Origin: Oxyruncus cristatus | Lineage: Eukaryota > Chordata > Aves > Passeriformes > Cotingidae | Assembly (NCBI GenBank): GCA_013399855.1 | Contig: VXAY01004719.1 | Span: 593,730 to 657,729 of the forward strand | Direction: 5' to 3' | Length of the DNA: 64,000 nucleotides | Shown: positions 47,039-62,000 of the stretch, in pieces | Layout of the letters: every line of letters begins with the position of its first letter | Numbering within the stretch: position 1 is the stretch's first letter | Notes under the pieces: model-generated | Told to the model about the DNA's origin: nothing | Seen by the model: the letters and a program-made list of their open reading frames with translations, nothing else | Databases searched by the model: none | Program-made: the position numbers and the translations under genes

Positions 47039-50000
47039 GTAAATATCTGCTGATCGTGCCGAGCTTTTAGTGTGTGGTGAGAGGGACAGAGAAAGTATTG
47101 AGGCAAAATAATTCCAAGTTGCATAAGAAAACATTAGGCAAAGGCTGACATTTATTTATTGCCCTTGTAATTGGATATGTAGTTCAATTTAACATATAGA
47201 TGGTGGAGGAAATGGAATTATTTTAAGTCTTCTTTGCATCCATAAATCCTATGGTTTTAATCATATTAAAACAATTCTTTTTGGTCTAAGTGCAAATCAA
47301 TTCTGTTCATTCAGTGCTTTTGAATGCCAGTAAAGGGAATTCTGAAACTTAATGGGAAAAAATAATTTGCTGCATTTGCCTTAAAACGAGATCTTAAATG
47401 AATTACTTCTTGAGGTAGAAAGGGAAACCATTTCAGAAAGTGCTAACAATCTGTTTTCTTTCCAAAGCAGCTTTTATGATTGTTTTTCTGAGCATAAATC
47501 ATTTTTGAATAACCATTTGGTATTTGTACAATGTTTCAGAAGCACTTTATTGTTACCTATTGATAAACTTCAGAAATGCCCTGAAACCAAATGCTTTCTT
47601 AAAACACAAAAACATATGTCAGAGATGAACACGGGCAAAATGCTTTTATTTTCTACATGTACAGCTGGTTTAAAAAACTGACATGTTTTAATAGGTAAAA
47701 ATAAAAGTTTTTCATGTAGTGATATTAAGCAAAGCTGAACAACCTATGATTAAATATAACCTTCTCTCAGGACTGAAATACCTACACAAAAAACAGTGAA
47801 TTATGTCTCACAGTCCTTCTGCGACTCTGCAACACATGCCAGTGGCAGACCTGTGACTGGTGAACACCACTGAGTTCGTGCCTTAAAAAGAAGACCTTTC
47901 TCCTCTGTGTTGCAATCATATTTTCTTGTGGATTGCTATGGAGGTGTGAGGATTACAGTAGGGGGATACTTAAACATGGGTTTAGGTGAATTCAGTGGAA
48001 CAGTATTGCTCTGTGCTACTTGAAGGTTCATTTATTTAATGTTTAAATAAAACACTGACTATCTGACCCTTTCAGAAGAATATGACATTTCCTACTGGAA
48101 AGCATGAGTCTAACTTTCCCAGCCCTGGTTATGAAAATGGCTAAAACAATGAGATTTAAAAGGTTATACATTCTTTCTGACTTTTATTTGAATGCTAGTG
48201 TTGGAGGATTTACCAAGCATGTATTAAAGCCTCCCTTGCAAGGTTATAGTGTGATTACTGCATTTGGACTTCTATAAAAAATACTCAACGCTGGGAGACT
48301 TGTGGAAAAATTAATAACACTGGAAAGGCACCCATCTCACATTCAGGGAAAGGGATAAGGCTAGAGGCTGAGAGTTAGCAAGGTGGGAGTAGAGAGAGCC
48401 CACAAAAAAGACATCTGTGCTCCAGGCAGATGAACATCTTACATGGTCCAGGAGAACGGGAGAAGATGCTGGCAGCACTCCTCTAGTGACACTGCCTGTT
48501 AGAGCCAGGGTAAGACATTCAGCTGAAGACAATCAGGGAGGCCTCTCTTCTGGAGATCTTAGTCAGAAAGAATATGGAAGGTTTAAAATGAAGCCATGTT
48601 ATAAGGACAGAGAGACACTTCCATGCTGATGTCTTGTTTCTGTGGGCCTGTGTAATGTGATGCTGACAGCCTTTCTAGAGACTGAGAAATGCAATGGAGA
48701 GGAGGGATGAAGAGACTGAGATTCCTGCAGAAAGCTGGCACAGATGTGTCATATCTATGTGCGAGATGGTGGCCCCTGGGTGGAATTCATATGACTGTGT
48801 GGGATTTCTACATAGCTCTGCATGGGAACAACTCCACCTTACTGTACAGTTAGTGGAGAAAAATATGTGTATTTAGGTGACAGTTCATTCCAGGTTTGCA
48901 CATACATCTAAATTAGCTTGGGTTAACCCAACACCAAAGCGCCTGTTTCTTTATTAAGACAGTGCCTAGCTCAGGTGAAGATATCAAATCCATCCAAAAT
49001 GAACTGTAATGCATCCCACTCACTTTGTCATAGTTACAGGGTAAGGCCTGAGCATTGTAGTGTGGGGATGGCAGTGGGACTTTTATTTTCAGAGAGATAA
49101 AAAGGAGAAGAAAAAGAAACAGGGAATAGTGTCAGAACCCAGATGAACCCTGGGAGGAAGTTGGAGGAGAAGAATGAGAGGGATCCTTTTAAGGACAAAC
49201 TTAAAGAGTAACCAGGGAAGCAGGGTATGGAGAACAGAAAGTGAAAGGAAAGAGGTGTGTTCAAGACAACCATGTCCAGCTGTACCAGGGCAGCAGGCAG
49301 GGCAAGGAAGCTGAGGGTGGAGGGTTGTTTCCGAGATTGGCGTAAAGGCAGTAATTAAAGCTTTTGTCTGAGTGTTAATAAGAGTATGGCAGAATATAGA
49401 TGAAATGGTATCATGCCAAATCAAAGCAGAGGAACTGAGAAGCCCAGCAACTACATTTGGCTGGTAATATTCCCCATGTTAAAGATGACTACAAGTGCAA
49501 GGACAGAATTTTGATCAGCCTTTTCAGTGTATTCAGGGCCTATTAGGAGAGCTACAGAGGAATTGTACCAGCTGAAATATTTGTGCAACAAACAGTGGAG
49601 TACAAGTACATACCAGCTTTCTCATTTTGTTACTCTCAGGCTGTGGGCATCATAGGATGAAACCCAATGCAGCAGGCCATTCCTGGTCTCCCTGTGAAAA
49701 GACTTCCCCAGCTCTGAGAAGACAAATTCACTTTTAAAGTAGCCTCAAACATAGACTTCAGAGTGGACTTACCTAAAGAAACAGGCAAACTGCCAACCTT
49801 GCCTATCCCTGATTGCTTCTTGATGCTCTGTCAAATTATGATGGAGGTAAAAATAGGGTTGGCATATTGTTGGTTCTGCATGAGAAACAACAGTGATTGC
49901 TTGGAGCCTGGCTAAAAGCAAAGATGAATCACCTGGTTGCCAGATGTTGTCAGGTTTCTGCTTGAAATCAGTCACAACAATGAGCTGTGACAACCACGTT

Positions 50001-53000
50001 CTGCTGCTTGAAAACACTAGTTTTGAGACCCCTCCCTGTTTTCTTTTCAGTATAGTCTTTGCAGACAGGGCTGTCAGGGACTTCCATGGTGCCTCGTTTA
50101 TGCAGTGCCACCAGTTCCACACAATTAGAGGGCTGAGAGCCACCCCAGCAATGGAAATTGAAACAGGGGTCTGACATTCCCTGGAGTCTCCTTCTTCTAC
50201 ACACATTAATTATTTTAATTATCTACCCAGTGCAATTTTGAACTACATGGTTTGCAGGGCACTGAAGATCAAGGCTCAATTTACAATGCAGAGTGGTATT
50301 TTTCTCTTTCCAGAAGGTGAATTTTACTTCTGTCACCAACAGTGGGATCAAGCATGGAGTAGCTGGGAATCACCGTGTCATGTACAGCACCATATACAGG
50401 ACCATGGTTTTCAAGTAGAAAGGGAATATAAGTTATCAGGCAAAAATGGGGAGGACAGTGGTGCAGACCAGCTGAAATGTTACTTGGCAGAGATACACAA
50501 ATGGGGACAATAGAAAAACTTGACTGGCATAGGAATGCACATCTACAAAACAAAGTCTTTGCCTTTTGTCAGACTGGGAGGGATTTTGACAGACTGGGAG
50601 GTCTGATTTCTCTGCTGAACAGTGACTGAGACTCTTCCTGGTCTAAGCTAGAATACCACCAGTGCTGCTGCACTATGAGGACTGGGGCTGATGGCTGTTA
50701 TGCTGGTGCCAGCTTTTAGTAGTAATCTCAGCATCCAGCAGTAGATACTGGCTATCCCAGCCCTGCACCACCTCTTTTATGGATTTTGGTGATTTGCAGA
50801 AGCAGAGGCTGGAACAGGCCCCAGCATCTTCACTCTTGAATCATCTTTGAGGTCATGGCAGCCAAGCCAGGGAAGATGAGAAATGCCAAGCCTGCTTCTC
50901 TACTTTTGCATGAATTGGAGTTTTTCCAAACACCTGTGCTTTACTAAACACCCTTACTTTTCAGGGATGAAGTTCTGTGGGCTCTCCCACAAACAGATGA
51001 ACAAGTTGAAGACCTTCAGAATTTACTTAACACCACTGAGGTAAACAGATTCTTCTGTCTCTTCTGGTCTCTAGGCCAAACTTTTCCCCCAAGTGCCCTA
51101 ATACTGCTTCTCCTCCAAAAGAAAGATTTAGCCCACTTTCATTCATTTGTTTTAGTACAGCAACTCAGCAAATGCTTGGTTTTCATTGCTCCAGCACCTC
51201 CTGATTTACATAGAGACCTCTCCATAATGTTACAGGAATGAATTATATCAGAGCTCATATTTCTGCAATTGATTTTGTACATTAAGACACTGCCAAATTG
51301 GCAAAGCACCAACACACAGTAAATAGAAATACATTTGCTAGGCAACCTCAGCACTTTTGACCAGTGCAATCCTGACCTATGTGTCTTGCAGACCTTTGAG
51401 GATTAGGACTGGATTTTTGTGGTATTTTTCTTCAAGTAGCATTTAGAATATAAAAATATCCTAAACAATACTTTTTATTATTATTACTTCTGTCTTTCAT
51501 GAGATACAAGAGTATTTAATTAAATTGAGACATCTCTTCCTCTTTATTTGCCCAATCACACCATACCAGTTTGAAGCAAACACTGCAACAAATGTGTAAC
51601 CATTCCTTCAGAATGATTGAGGATGTGTTTCAGATGATGGAGAGCTTTCAGTGGTGTCTATGCCCAGTCTTTCTTTGTCTTTCTTGGCTCCTATTCATTC
51701 TATGTCCATCCCAAAATCCCACTAGTCTTCTGCTGCCCCTACTACCATCTTCTGATCTGTCCCTTAAGTTCTTAAAAACCTTTTGATAACCTTCCTTGCT
51801 CTTTTCCATCTCCAGAAGTCAACTGACATATCCATCTCTTTTGCTGTACCAGTATAAATCTCCCCTCCTCCAACTTTTCCTTACTGCTGTAATTCTTCAC
51901 TTTCTTGTTCACAGGAGCCCCAGGAAGAACAATCGCACTACAGTCAGTGCAGAGAGGGCATGTGGTTGTTCCTACCAAGTCACTTACGTGAATATACGAA
52001 ACAAACATTTTTCATGGGTTATAAATTGGGCAATTTTTTTCCCATGGCTATAAGTTGGGCAAGTTATAGAAGAAAACAGAAAGGGAAAGGGAAAGGTAAT
52101 AGGAAAGGAAAAGGGAAGACACAAACAATACCTCCCAACAAATTGTAATATCTACAGTCTAGCAAAAAAGAAGCAACAGAAAATTACCATCTTATAAGAG
52201 GAATTATCTGGCTAATTATAGGTGCTGCTCCTGCAAAAGTTGGGAAGTAAAAACATTAGCCAAAAACCCCACTTTGTTCTTACAGTACACACATTGCATG
52301 TAGCATTCACCAGAAGACCCAGACACAGAAGCACCTACAGGAGCCTTTTGTAGCTGCCCATGGGGCAGGACTGACCACTGCTGATGATGGGTAAAGAGAA
52401 CAATAATCATATGAATTACCAAAGTTTCCCATTTACCCCCATTCATTGCTCCTCTGCCACCTCAGCTGTGTTAATCCAGAGTTCCTTAGTTTTCCTTACT
52501 CTCAATTCGAAGAATGTCTATGCCAAAGAGAAACTAAACCTGAACTGGTGCACATCATTGCACACAGAAGACTAGACAGGGCAACAGGGACAGCAACATC
52601 CAGCTTGCTTCTTGGATGGGTTTTCCAAACAACGCTGATCCATGTGATGCTGCTGCTACTCTGCCAGTAATGTCTGAGGTGGCTACACTGAGACTGGCTC
52701 AACCATTTATATAGCACCTTGCAGTAACACACCCAGGGGCCAAATGTTTTACTATTTATTGCTCCAAAGTTTTGATAAAAAGCATGGATGAGTTTTCTGT
52801 ATGATTTTGCACACAAGTTCTCCCTGAGAACTGAGGTCAACAGCTGACAGCTGATACATACCTGGAAACATGGTGCCCTAAGTTGGATACAATGTTCCTG
52901 GTGCAACTGCACCAGGAAGGAAACAAAATGATCCCTATTGTCTGGTGACTCTATTCTGTCGGATGCCATAAAAATGCATCCAAGAGTTATGCTGATTTTT

Positions 53001-56000
53001 TTCACATTCTAATTTTATGCCTAATTTTCTGCTGCTACCCCTAGATCTTTTTGTATTATTAGTTCTAAAGTTTCAGTCTTTTACTGAATATGTTGGCTTC
53101 AGATTTTATTATTGTAAAATACTTAACTTTACCAAGAAAAATCTCATTTTCTTATTTTCCTCCCCTTTCTAATCTCTGTATTGCTGCTTCAACTTGACTT
53201 ATATTCAAACCCCTTCTGGCATTTATTTCCTCCCTGATCAAAGTCATCAGAGAATACAATAACTACAAAGACTGGTCTGATCTTCATTAATTCTCAAAAT
53301 ACCCTCAGGGAAAATAACTCTCAGCAGACTTGAAAACATGTAACATAATAACAAGCTAAATATATCTATTATACTAGAAATACTATCTCAGTAAAGGTTA
53401 TGTTCCTGTCTTTGTTCTTGATTTATGAATTTATGTGCAGAAGTCATTATAAACATTTCTTAAATACATGCATTTCATTTCCAGAAGTAGCAGAATACTA
53501 TAACACATCACAGGCAACATTAAACTGCTTGTTACGAGGGGTTTCTTAAATTGAAAACATATGCTTTGATTATTTTCAAAATGCTTATTAAATCTTAGTA
53601 AGAATATTTTTTTCTTTCCTCAGTTAAAAAAATGAAATGTTTTTGGAAAATTTGTAGGTCATTCTCTGGCAACCTGTTGTGGTTGAAAACATCAAGAAGG
53701 ACAGAGAAGTCCATTTCTATGTCAGGGCAACCAACACAAATAGCACAAAAGCTCAGTTAAGGCAACTGGCCATCCAACACAAGTATGTATTTTTTATTTG
53801 TTGTCATGAATGTTTCTGTAAAGTTGTTTATCATTTATTTAATAGGAGGTTATGCTTTTCCTTTTTTATTCAGAGTCTTGATAGGAGATGTTCAAGGATT
53901 TATTGAAAAACAGACTGTCAATGACACAGTCAACCCACGCAGATCTTCTTCATATTATGAAAACTACCATTCAATGAAAGAAGTAAGATATTTTTGTTGT
54001 AAACATCTGTAGATTCAAAGGGTGAAATTTGTCTCATGACTGAGAATAAAGGGAAAGAAAACATCAACAGGTAATAACTATCATCGTATTACTCAATAAT
54101 TTAGAGTTTTATTTCTTGTAATGCTTTCATAGAGAATAAATAAGCACCAGACAAAACCTCTCATACATGTATTGCCTCAAACTGCCATTCAAAGGCAGTC
54201 AATACAGAAAAAAAATAAAGTAAAAACCCAAATATATAAATATTTGAAACATGAAATGAATAATAATTTAACCAAATAGAACTAAAGCAGAATTTCAGGC
54301 CTGTACTTGGACTGTGTTGTGACTGTATCTTACCGTTCGTTTTAAGAGAAATTAGAGTCAGGCAAGTGGTAAGAATTCAGTGGGCTGAATTATTCGTTTT
54401 TCTTTCCCATCTGGTAAAGAGGCAGGATTTTGGGAGGTAGAATGAATTTAAGTCACTTTCGGGGATGAAGGAAAAAACCAGAATATCTGTATGCTAACTT
54501 CACCCTTGCAGATATACCATTGGATGGAAGAAGTAGTCAAAGTCCACTCTGATCTCCTACAGAAAATATATATTGGATCATCATATGAAAAGCGACCGCT
54601 TTATGTCCTGAAGGTACAGCTGTGACTTACTGGAAAAACTTGCCAAGTAATAATGTGAGCAAGTGATGGGGCTTGGCCAGCACACTTCCTTAAATCTATA
54701 CTTACAAGCATATTTTTTGTGGTTTTTAGAAGTTTCCTAAGTTGTTCTAGTAAGGTGCATTACTGTTGCAAATGCATTTGATGGCATCGGATTCCTTGTT
54801 GGGTGACACTTGGCCATCGTCCAAAGGCATGAAATACTGTCACAATGGATACTCTCTGTTGACTATGAAGCCAATCTCGTTTGCTGCCCTGCATAGCTGA
54901 CGACAGACTCTTGACCTCAGGTCTTGCTGTAATCTTGAAGTCTGTGTTAGGACCTTGCAAGCAGACTGAACGTGGCTGTCTGACTGTATATGAACATAAC
55001 TGGTGACTGCATCCTGACCTAGGATCAGTCTGAGCTCTCCCTACAAGACAGATGCTTCTTCTTCCATACTTCTTACCCTTTAACTTCTGCTTTTTTGTGG
55101 GACCCTTTACAATGGTGACATTTTAATGCAATTTCTCTTTTGTCAGATTACTAAAAGCCAGGAAAAATCCAAAAGTGCCATATGGATTGACTGTGGTATC
55201 CACGCGAGAGAATGGATTTCTCCTGCTTTTTGCCTGTGGTTCATAGGCCATGTGAGTAGATGATCACATCTGATTACTGTTGTCAAAGCAAAGCAAAAAA
55301 TCCTGATGCCATTTACCTTTGTCCAATTCTGCTGCAAGCTCCATAAAACCTTAATCCATTTACTTCCACAACACCAACACATGAGACTTGTGTCTAAGCT
55401 GCAAACATAACGGTGAGTGTGTGTGCATGTGTGTGCCTGTCAGTAGATAGGAAGGGGCGTGTGTGAGAGAGAGAGACACAAAGTCACAGGGATTGAATGC
55501 AAATGAGCTCAAATGTACTTTCAAGTATGAAAAAAACTTGTGCAGAAAATTCAACAGAGACGTTTATAATTATGAATAGTCAGAGAAGCAGAGGCCATGC
55601 CAGGAAAAGCACATTTTGATAATCTGCTAGGGCTAAGTCTTTACTGCCATGTGTATTTAAGGAATGGTCTTGGCTCTGGGTCATGCAGCACACAGTGGTT
55701 CATGTCCATATTACTGCACCTGGCACCGCCTGGAGTGGATCAGAAGACACCCAGGGTGAGCTCAAGCTGTCCTACAACTCTTGGTTCTCTCCCTACATGC
55801 CTTTCTAGAGCAATAGGTACCCCACACTTGCCTGCTCCAGGCATGGCATAGCTCAAAACCAGCATGCACACCAGCAATCTCTACTTGGCACTTACTGTGA
55901 TGCATCACCTGCTGCTACTGCTCCCCCTGCCTCTGTGGTTTTTATTTGTGCTCCTGCTTCTTTCTGGATCTGCCTCATGCAGAGAATAAAGCCACACAAG

Positions 56001-59000
56001 GCACGTTCTAGCCCTGCTAGAGATATCCTCATTTCAGACCTCCAGAACATGACCAACAACAGCCAGCCATGCACACAGTTCATGGGAACCACAAAATCAC
56101 TGACAGGATGAGCCTGTAGAACAAGCTTAGATGGACCAGTCTCGATGTGCAGCTGCAGATCAATAGTCACATCTATCTTTATATCTTCGATATCTATACT
56201 GCTCAGGATGGTGAACAAAGGTACACCAAAAGATACAATATTTACGGTTTGCACCTGGATTTTAACATGCATGGCCTTAGTCTTGTTGAACCTAAAGCAT
56301 CTCTGCTCTACTTTTTATGCTGAGCTGCTGGTCCAGTTCCTGGTATGGACCAGGAAAAGGCTCCTAAGGCCCTTCTGGCCCACACAAGGTTGTCCACCTT
56401 GCTCAGTTAATATTCTGAGATATTATTTATTGTTACTTTTTTAAAAAAAGCAAAGTTCACAGTAAAAATAAGCTAGATGAGATTGAGACTTCACAATCAC
56501 CAGTACTGCAGTCAGAAAAACAACAGATGAGTCCTTGAAACATGAATTATGGTTTGGTTGTGATGGAACTAAATAACGTTAACGTTAATACTACTACTAC
56601 TACTAATAATAATAGTAAAGGAGAAGAAGTATTTATTCCTGTCATCAGTCACAACTATAAAGCCTCAATAACTATAACATTTGAAAGGATATTACAGGAG
56701 TTAGGGACAGATACAGCTGAATGTACCTTGTGACACACCGATAATCCCAGCCTTCAAGCTTCCATTTGAGAGAAATGCATTTGCCCTTTTCATGCTGCTC
56801 CAAATAATTACCAGATGTGCTGTCACTTTGCCAGTGACATGTCCCTGCAGCATTTTTCAGAAGTAACAAGCTGAACATTTAGGTTCTCCATATCTTTGAT
56901 CTAATTTACGTGTTTTAAATTAAAATTTATTTCCTTATCACTCCACAAAGTAACATTTTAAAATCTGACATTAATACACATCTGCACACATACATTAAAA
57001 CCACCATCTCTCTCTAGCAAATCCTAGGCATTATTTATAATGGGTCCACTCTTCATCATTTAATTTTGTTGTTAAGATTATAGAAAGATTGACATTTCAT
57101 TTAGTCAAAAGAAGTCCATTGCCTGAGGAAAACTGGGAAGAATTTAAAACAAAGGTGGTTTAAGTAAGGCATAAAGAAAAAAGGAAGAAAATGTACAATT
57201 AAGGACTTGGTCTATTCTAATAGTAACAAAAGCACTTATCTAGGTCAAAATTTATTCCTGCATCATGGACCAACAACCAGGCTAGGTATCACCAGAGCCT
57301 TCAAAACAAGCTGTGAGGCAAAATTAGCAATGTAGATCTTACTGGCTCTTGTCATACAATTGCATTAAACTCATGATGCAACCAGAGAAATAATGTTATA
57401 CACAGAAGCCAATTGAAATGTTACTTGTTATTTTCAGGCTTGCTATATTTTGTGCTACTTTTGTGGTATTCTGTGTGGCAGGGAGGGTTCCTATTATTTA
57501 TATGAGCAACAAAAGCTCAAACCTTCCTATTAATAGGCTTCAATTTTATCTCATGACCACTCACTAACATTAAAGGACTGCAGTGTATCTGATTGACTGT
57601 ATCAATTCAATTCCTACCCTCTCCATGGCAGTTCTAAGCAAAGAGCTGCTTTGCTATTCAGCAATTTCTGTGATGTGCCTATTCAGGAGGTAGACTTGTC
57701 TGATAATTGCGCGATTATTTTACACATGCCACCAGGTGCCTTTCTAGGAAGGTAAGAAAAGCACTACTATGAATGCTTTTAATAAGTTTCCCCTGTGCTT
57801 CATAGGCAATCCATGTGCGCGAGAGAGACCCAACCATGACAATGCTTCTGGAGCACTTTGATTTCTACGTCATGCCTGTGATCAATGTGGATGGCTATGA
57901 GTACACATGGAGCCATCCCTCTGTACGTAGACCTTTTTTGACAGGTTGTGCAATATACTGATTTGCTATTTTCACTGTGCACTCTTAGAGCATCATTTTC
58001 ACCCTGAAACTGCACACGCCAAACACTAAATCAGTGCTTGGAATTTCTGCAACTTTGCCCTATTTAAATCACAACTAATACTGCAACTATTTGGCATTTT
58101 ATCCACAGTACCTTTGTGTCTTCTAATCTGGTAGAAATGCATTTGGAAATTACAGAATCTCATCCTGGTATTTTAATACTTCCAGATGTCAGGAAACACC
58201 TGTGTCAGCCTTCAGGAGCAAGGTTATAAATACCAGCACAATCCAGCACAAGCTGGAGAGTATCCTTCATCACCTACAGCACAGCCAATAACTCACTCCT
58301 TACTCCTGCAAGGCAGCCCTCTTCTCTGAGTACTTTTTGTTTGAGATAAATGAAGGTACAACAGGTACCTTTTGTCCAGGGTTTGATTTGTTGGCTGGAA
58401 ATCCCAAGCGGTTGAGATGGTTCTTTGATTTTTTAAATCCTTCATTCAAGTTATTAAAAAAAAAAAAATCTCCTCCTCCACTCTTACTCATTTAATCTTC
58501 AACACAACTTGGCTCATACTTGTATAACTATGCACCATCACCTCAACAGCTGCACATCAAATTTCCGACTTTCCATGTGTTGGCAGCAATGCCTATAGGA
58601 AGGTTGGACTTGAGCTCTTAAACTCACATACCTGGCCAAACTTTAATGTCTTCTCCCCTCTTTCCACAGTCCAAATCACATTGAAATCAGAGCAGATATG
58701 ACCACTTCTTATCCTACCCAACATTTCTTTTTATCGTCCAGCTTTGCTGGCAAACAGATGGTGGTTTTAGAATCTTCCTTGGTCTTCATTGGCACGTGAC
58801 TGTAGAGGCACAAGTGGGAAGTCACAGTTAACTAACCAGGGAGATGGTGCATTGATTTTTTCAGCTTTTTTCCTGATCATGGCTTATGTGTCTCTTTTGT
58901 TAGAATCGCCTGTGGAGAAAAAGCCGCTCAAAGCACGGTAACAGCAAGTGCATTGGTACTGATATGAACAGGAATTTTGATGCGCACTGGTGTGGTACGA

Positions 59001-62000
59001 CATAATTTTCTTCCTAATTTATCCCTTATGCCTCACTTTTAGCCTTTAAAATTCTTTATTTTGAAAATGTTTTCATTTACCATTTCACAAAGTTAATGTA
59101 TAGACAAATGCAGCTAAGTATGTGTTATGAACTGGTGAAAACTTTCCCAGCTCTAGACTCTTTTTGTTGGGACTCTGGATTTTTTTCTCCCCAGATGACA
59201 CACCAGGGAATAGCCTCTTCCCAGCCCAACAGAGATCCAGGCTCCTGCACCCTGCCCCTTGTATCACACCATGACACAGTGGTAGAGGCTGTTGGTGGGA
59301 AAGAGGGAAGAGGTGTCCCTTGCCCCGTCACCCAAGGCCTGTTGCCCTATCCAATTGAGTAGGTGCTCCACCATGGTGTACAAACTGATCACCTCAGTCA
59401 TCCTTCCACAACGCCTAGCAGACTAAGATTTTTTGGGTCTTAGCATTTCTTGTGAAGGCTGTATCACATCTACTTTCTCCAGGCACTTTAGTACTTAACA
59501 AGTTCTTAATAGTCTGCGGAATAGCTATCTTAAAATGTTACCTTATAGATCAGATCTGACTTCACTCAGTGTTGACACTAACGTCCTATACAGTTTTCAG
59601 TCATTTTAGTCCATTGCTAAACCATCCATGGCTATTACAGGAAAACATGCATTTTTTCACTAAACACTAAAGATCCTGACTGCTTCCAGAAAGTTATTTG
59701 GTCTTATTCAGAAGACAGTAGAAGTGGTGAATCCTAGTTGTCTTCTTGATAACTTGTTCCAGTGTTTTCTTAAAAACTTTTAATTAAAAACTGTTTCTTC
59801 AGCTCCCCATTGCAAGCTTGCTTTCCTCCAAGATTAAACAATCACTTAGAACTGCCCTTTTCCTGTAGTTCTTCTAGATTTCAAGATGTGATCTCACAAT
59901 CATGTGATGATTTTAAGTTAAGCATGTTGATCCTCTCTTTTTAGATTTTTTATCCAGTCTTTGAACAATTTTTTTCGACCTTCTCCATCTGTTTCCAAGA
60001 CCATAGTAGATGAGAAATACTAGTAGGCTTGCATAGATTTCTACAAGCGTGCAAGTTCTTTCCATAGCATGGCAGAATCCATGATGTCTTGTGTATTTGC
60101 ATCATGCTCTGCTCCTCTATTAGATGAACAGAAATGCAGAAGTAAAGAAGTAAAGGAGTAAAACTGTGCACCTTTTTTGCTACAGGTCAAGGAGCATCTC
60201 CCTATGAATGTCAGGAGACATACTGTGGGCCCTACCCAGAGTCTGAGCCTGAAGTGAAAGCAGTGGCTCGCTTTGTCAGAGACCACAAAAACACCATTAA
60301 AGCCTACATAACCATGCACTCTTACTCCCAGTTGGTATTGTTTCCATATTCTTACACTACGAACAGAAGCAAAGACCATGATGAACTGGTGAGTCTTCTC
60401 GGCTCCTGAAGTTTCACATTTATTACAGAACTACTTTTCCTGCTTGGTTAGCCTCATAGTAAGGGAGTCACAGTGCTCTGAGGATCGAGAATAAGAAAAT
60501 GAGATTTTTCTTGATGCTCTTAACAAATTAGTCTGGGCTAGTCTAGTAGTGTGTCAGTCAGCAATCTGCTTCTGAAGACTAGGGAAAAATGAAAATCTTT
60601 ATTCCAGATTGATAACACATCAACAACACCTGAAATGTTGAAGCTGCTGTTAAAAGAGCAGAGTCAACGTTGTTTGAATACCTTGAAAAGACATATATGT
60701 GCACATTCCTCAATATGTTGTATGGTTTACACAAATTCTGAAATTACTTGGGTGTGTAACTCTGAAAAACACCATTCACATACCTAAGCAATGAGGTGTT
60801 CTGGTGGACCCTTGTTACTTTTGTTATGGTTTTTGCTAGGAATACTTCTTAATATAGTCTTAATGGTAGGATGGAAAACATACCCTGCTTATGTAGAATT
60901 TTACATTATTGAGCCACCAACTCACAGAGTAAAAACTCTCCCCGAAGACAGACTGCATTCAAAGTAGAAAAAGTAGCTGCTGTTTTTTCTCACTGATGAT
61001 AAAACTCTGGGTTTGTCTGGATGTGGAAAAAATATCCAGACTAAACTGGGATATGTTAACACAGAGGAATCAAGACACAGGAGTTATATTCTTGCGTAAA
61101 AATGTCAAAATCTCCAGAACAAGGGATTCCCTCTCCTGTACTTCCTAGCCCACTTTTAGTGTTTCCTAAGCTCCAAGTGCAAAGGCAATGAATTCTGCTA
61201 TTTGCAGCAAGGGCTTGCGCCTCAAAGTAAGAAAGGAGCAGAAATCATGGAAAGGCGACCAGAAAGCAGGTGACAGGCTTCGGGATTTGCCACCTGGAAA
61301 GCCAGTGCATGTCAGGGTGGACAGGTAATTTCATACACTGGCAGGTAATTTCATGTATGACATAAGGACAGACAGTAGGAGAGTTTATAGGAAATTGACA
61401 TTTGCACAGACTGCTGTCATTTTGACTGCTTTTCAACGTCAGCATCTACTGTGTCACTTAACGTATTTTATTTTTTAAAAAGAAATTTTGTGTGTATAAG
61501 AAGACTGTAAAAAAGTACACAATTAACTCGTTGGAAGCATCCTACTTCAAAATCCCATACAGTCCAAAATAGCATTTCCATTGGTAACTAGTGCCAGCGT
61601 GTTCAGAAGACATGAAAAAAAATGCAGTAATGTAAATATTGAACAAACTAACTCCTAATAACATATATATTCTGTGATGTCTAAGCTACCATTTAATTTC
61701 CTGAAACAAATTGTTTTACATACCAGAGTTTAAAAAGTGCAGTTGTGACTAAACAGTAATAGTGCATTTGTGACTCTTTCCCTTGAAGTAGAAAAAGGTG
61801 CCCTAATTCTGGGCATTTAAGTCTTTTTTCTGGCTTAAGAGTAGAGTTCTCTCAATTAAAATATTTTCCTGCTGCTTTTCTCAATACCACGTAAATAGTC
61901 AGTGACTTAAATACTATGGCAGAAAAAATATGAGACAAATGAGAACAAGTGGTTCGACAACAGTTAACTGCTATCTACATTTTTTATCTGTCTACAGCAG

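Noticed and set aside
52502..53005. 167-codon minus-strand open frame in a CPB2 intron
   Set aside because: It overlaps a decayed antisense CR1/L3-like stretch and shows no conserved domain.
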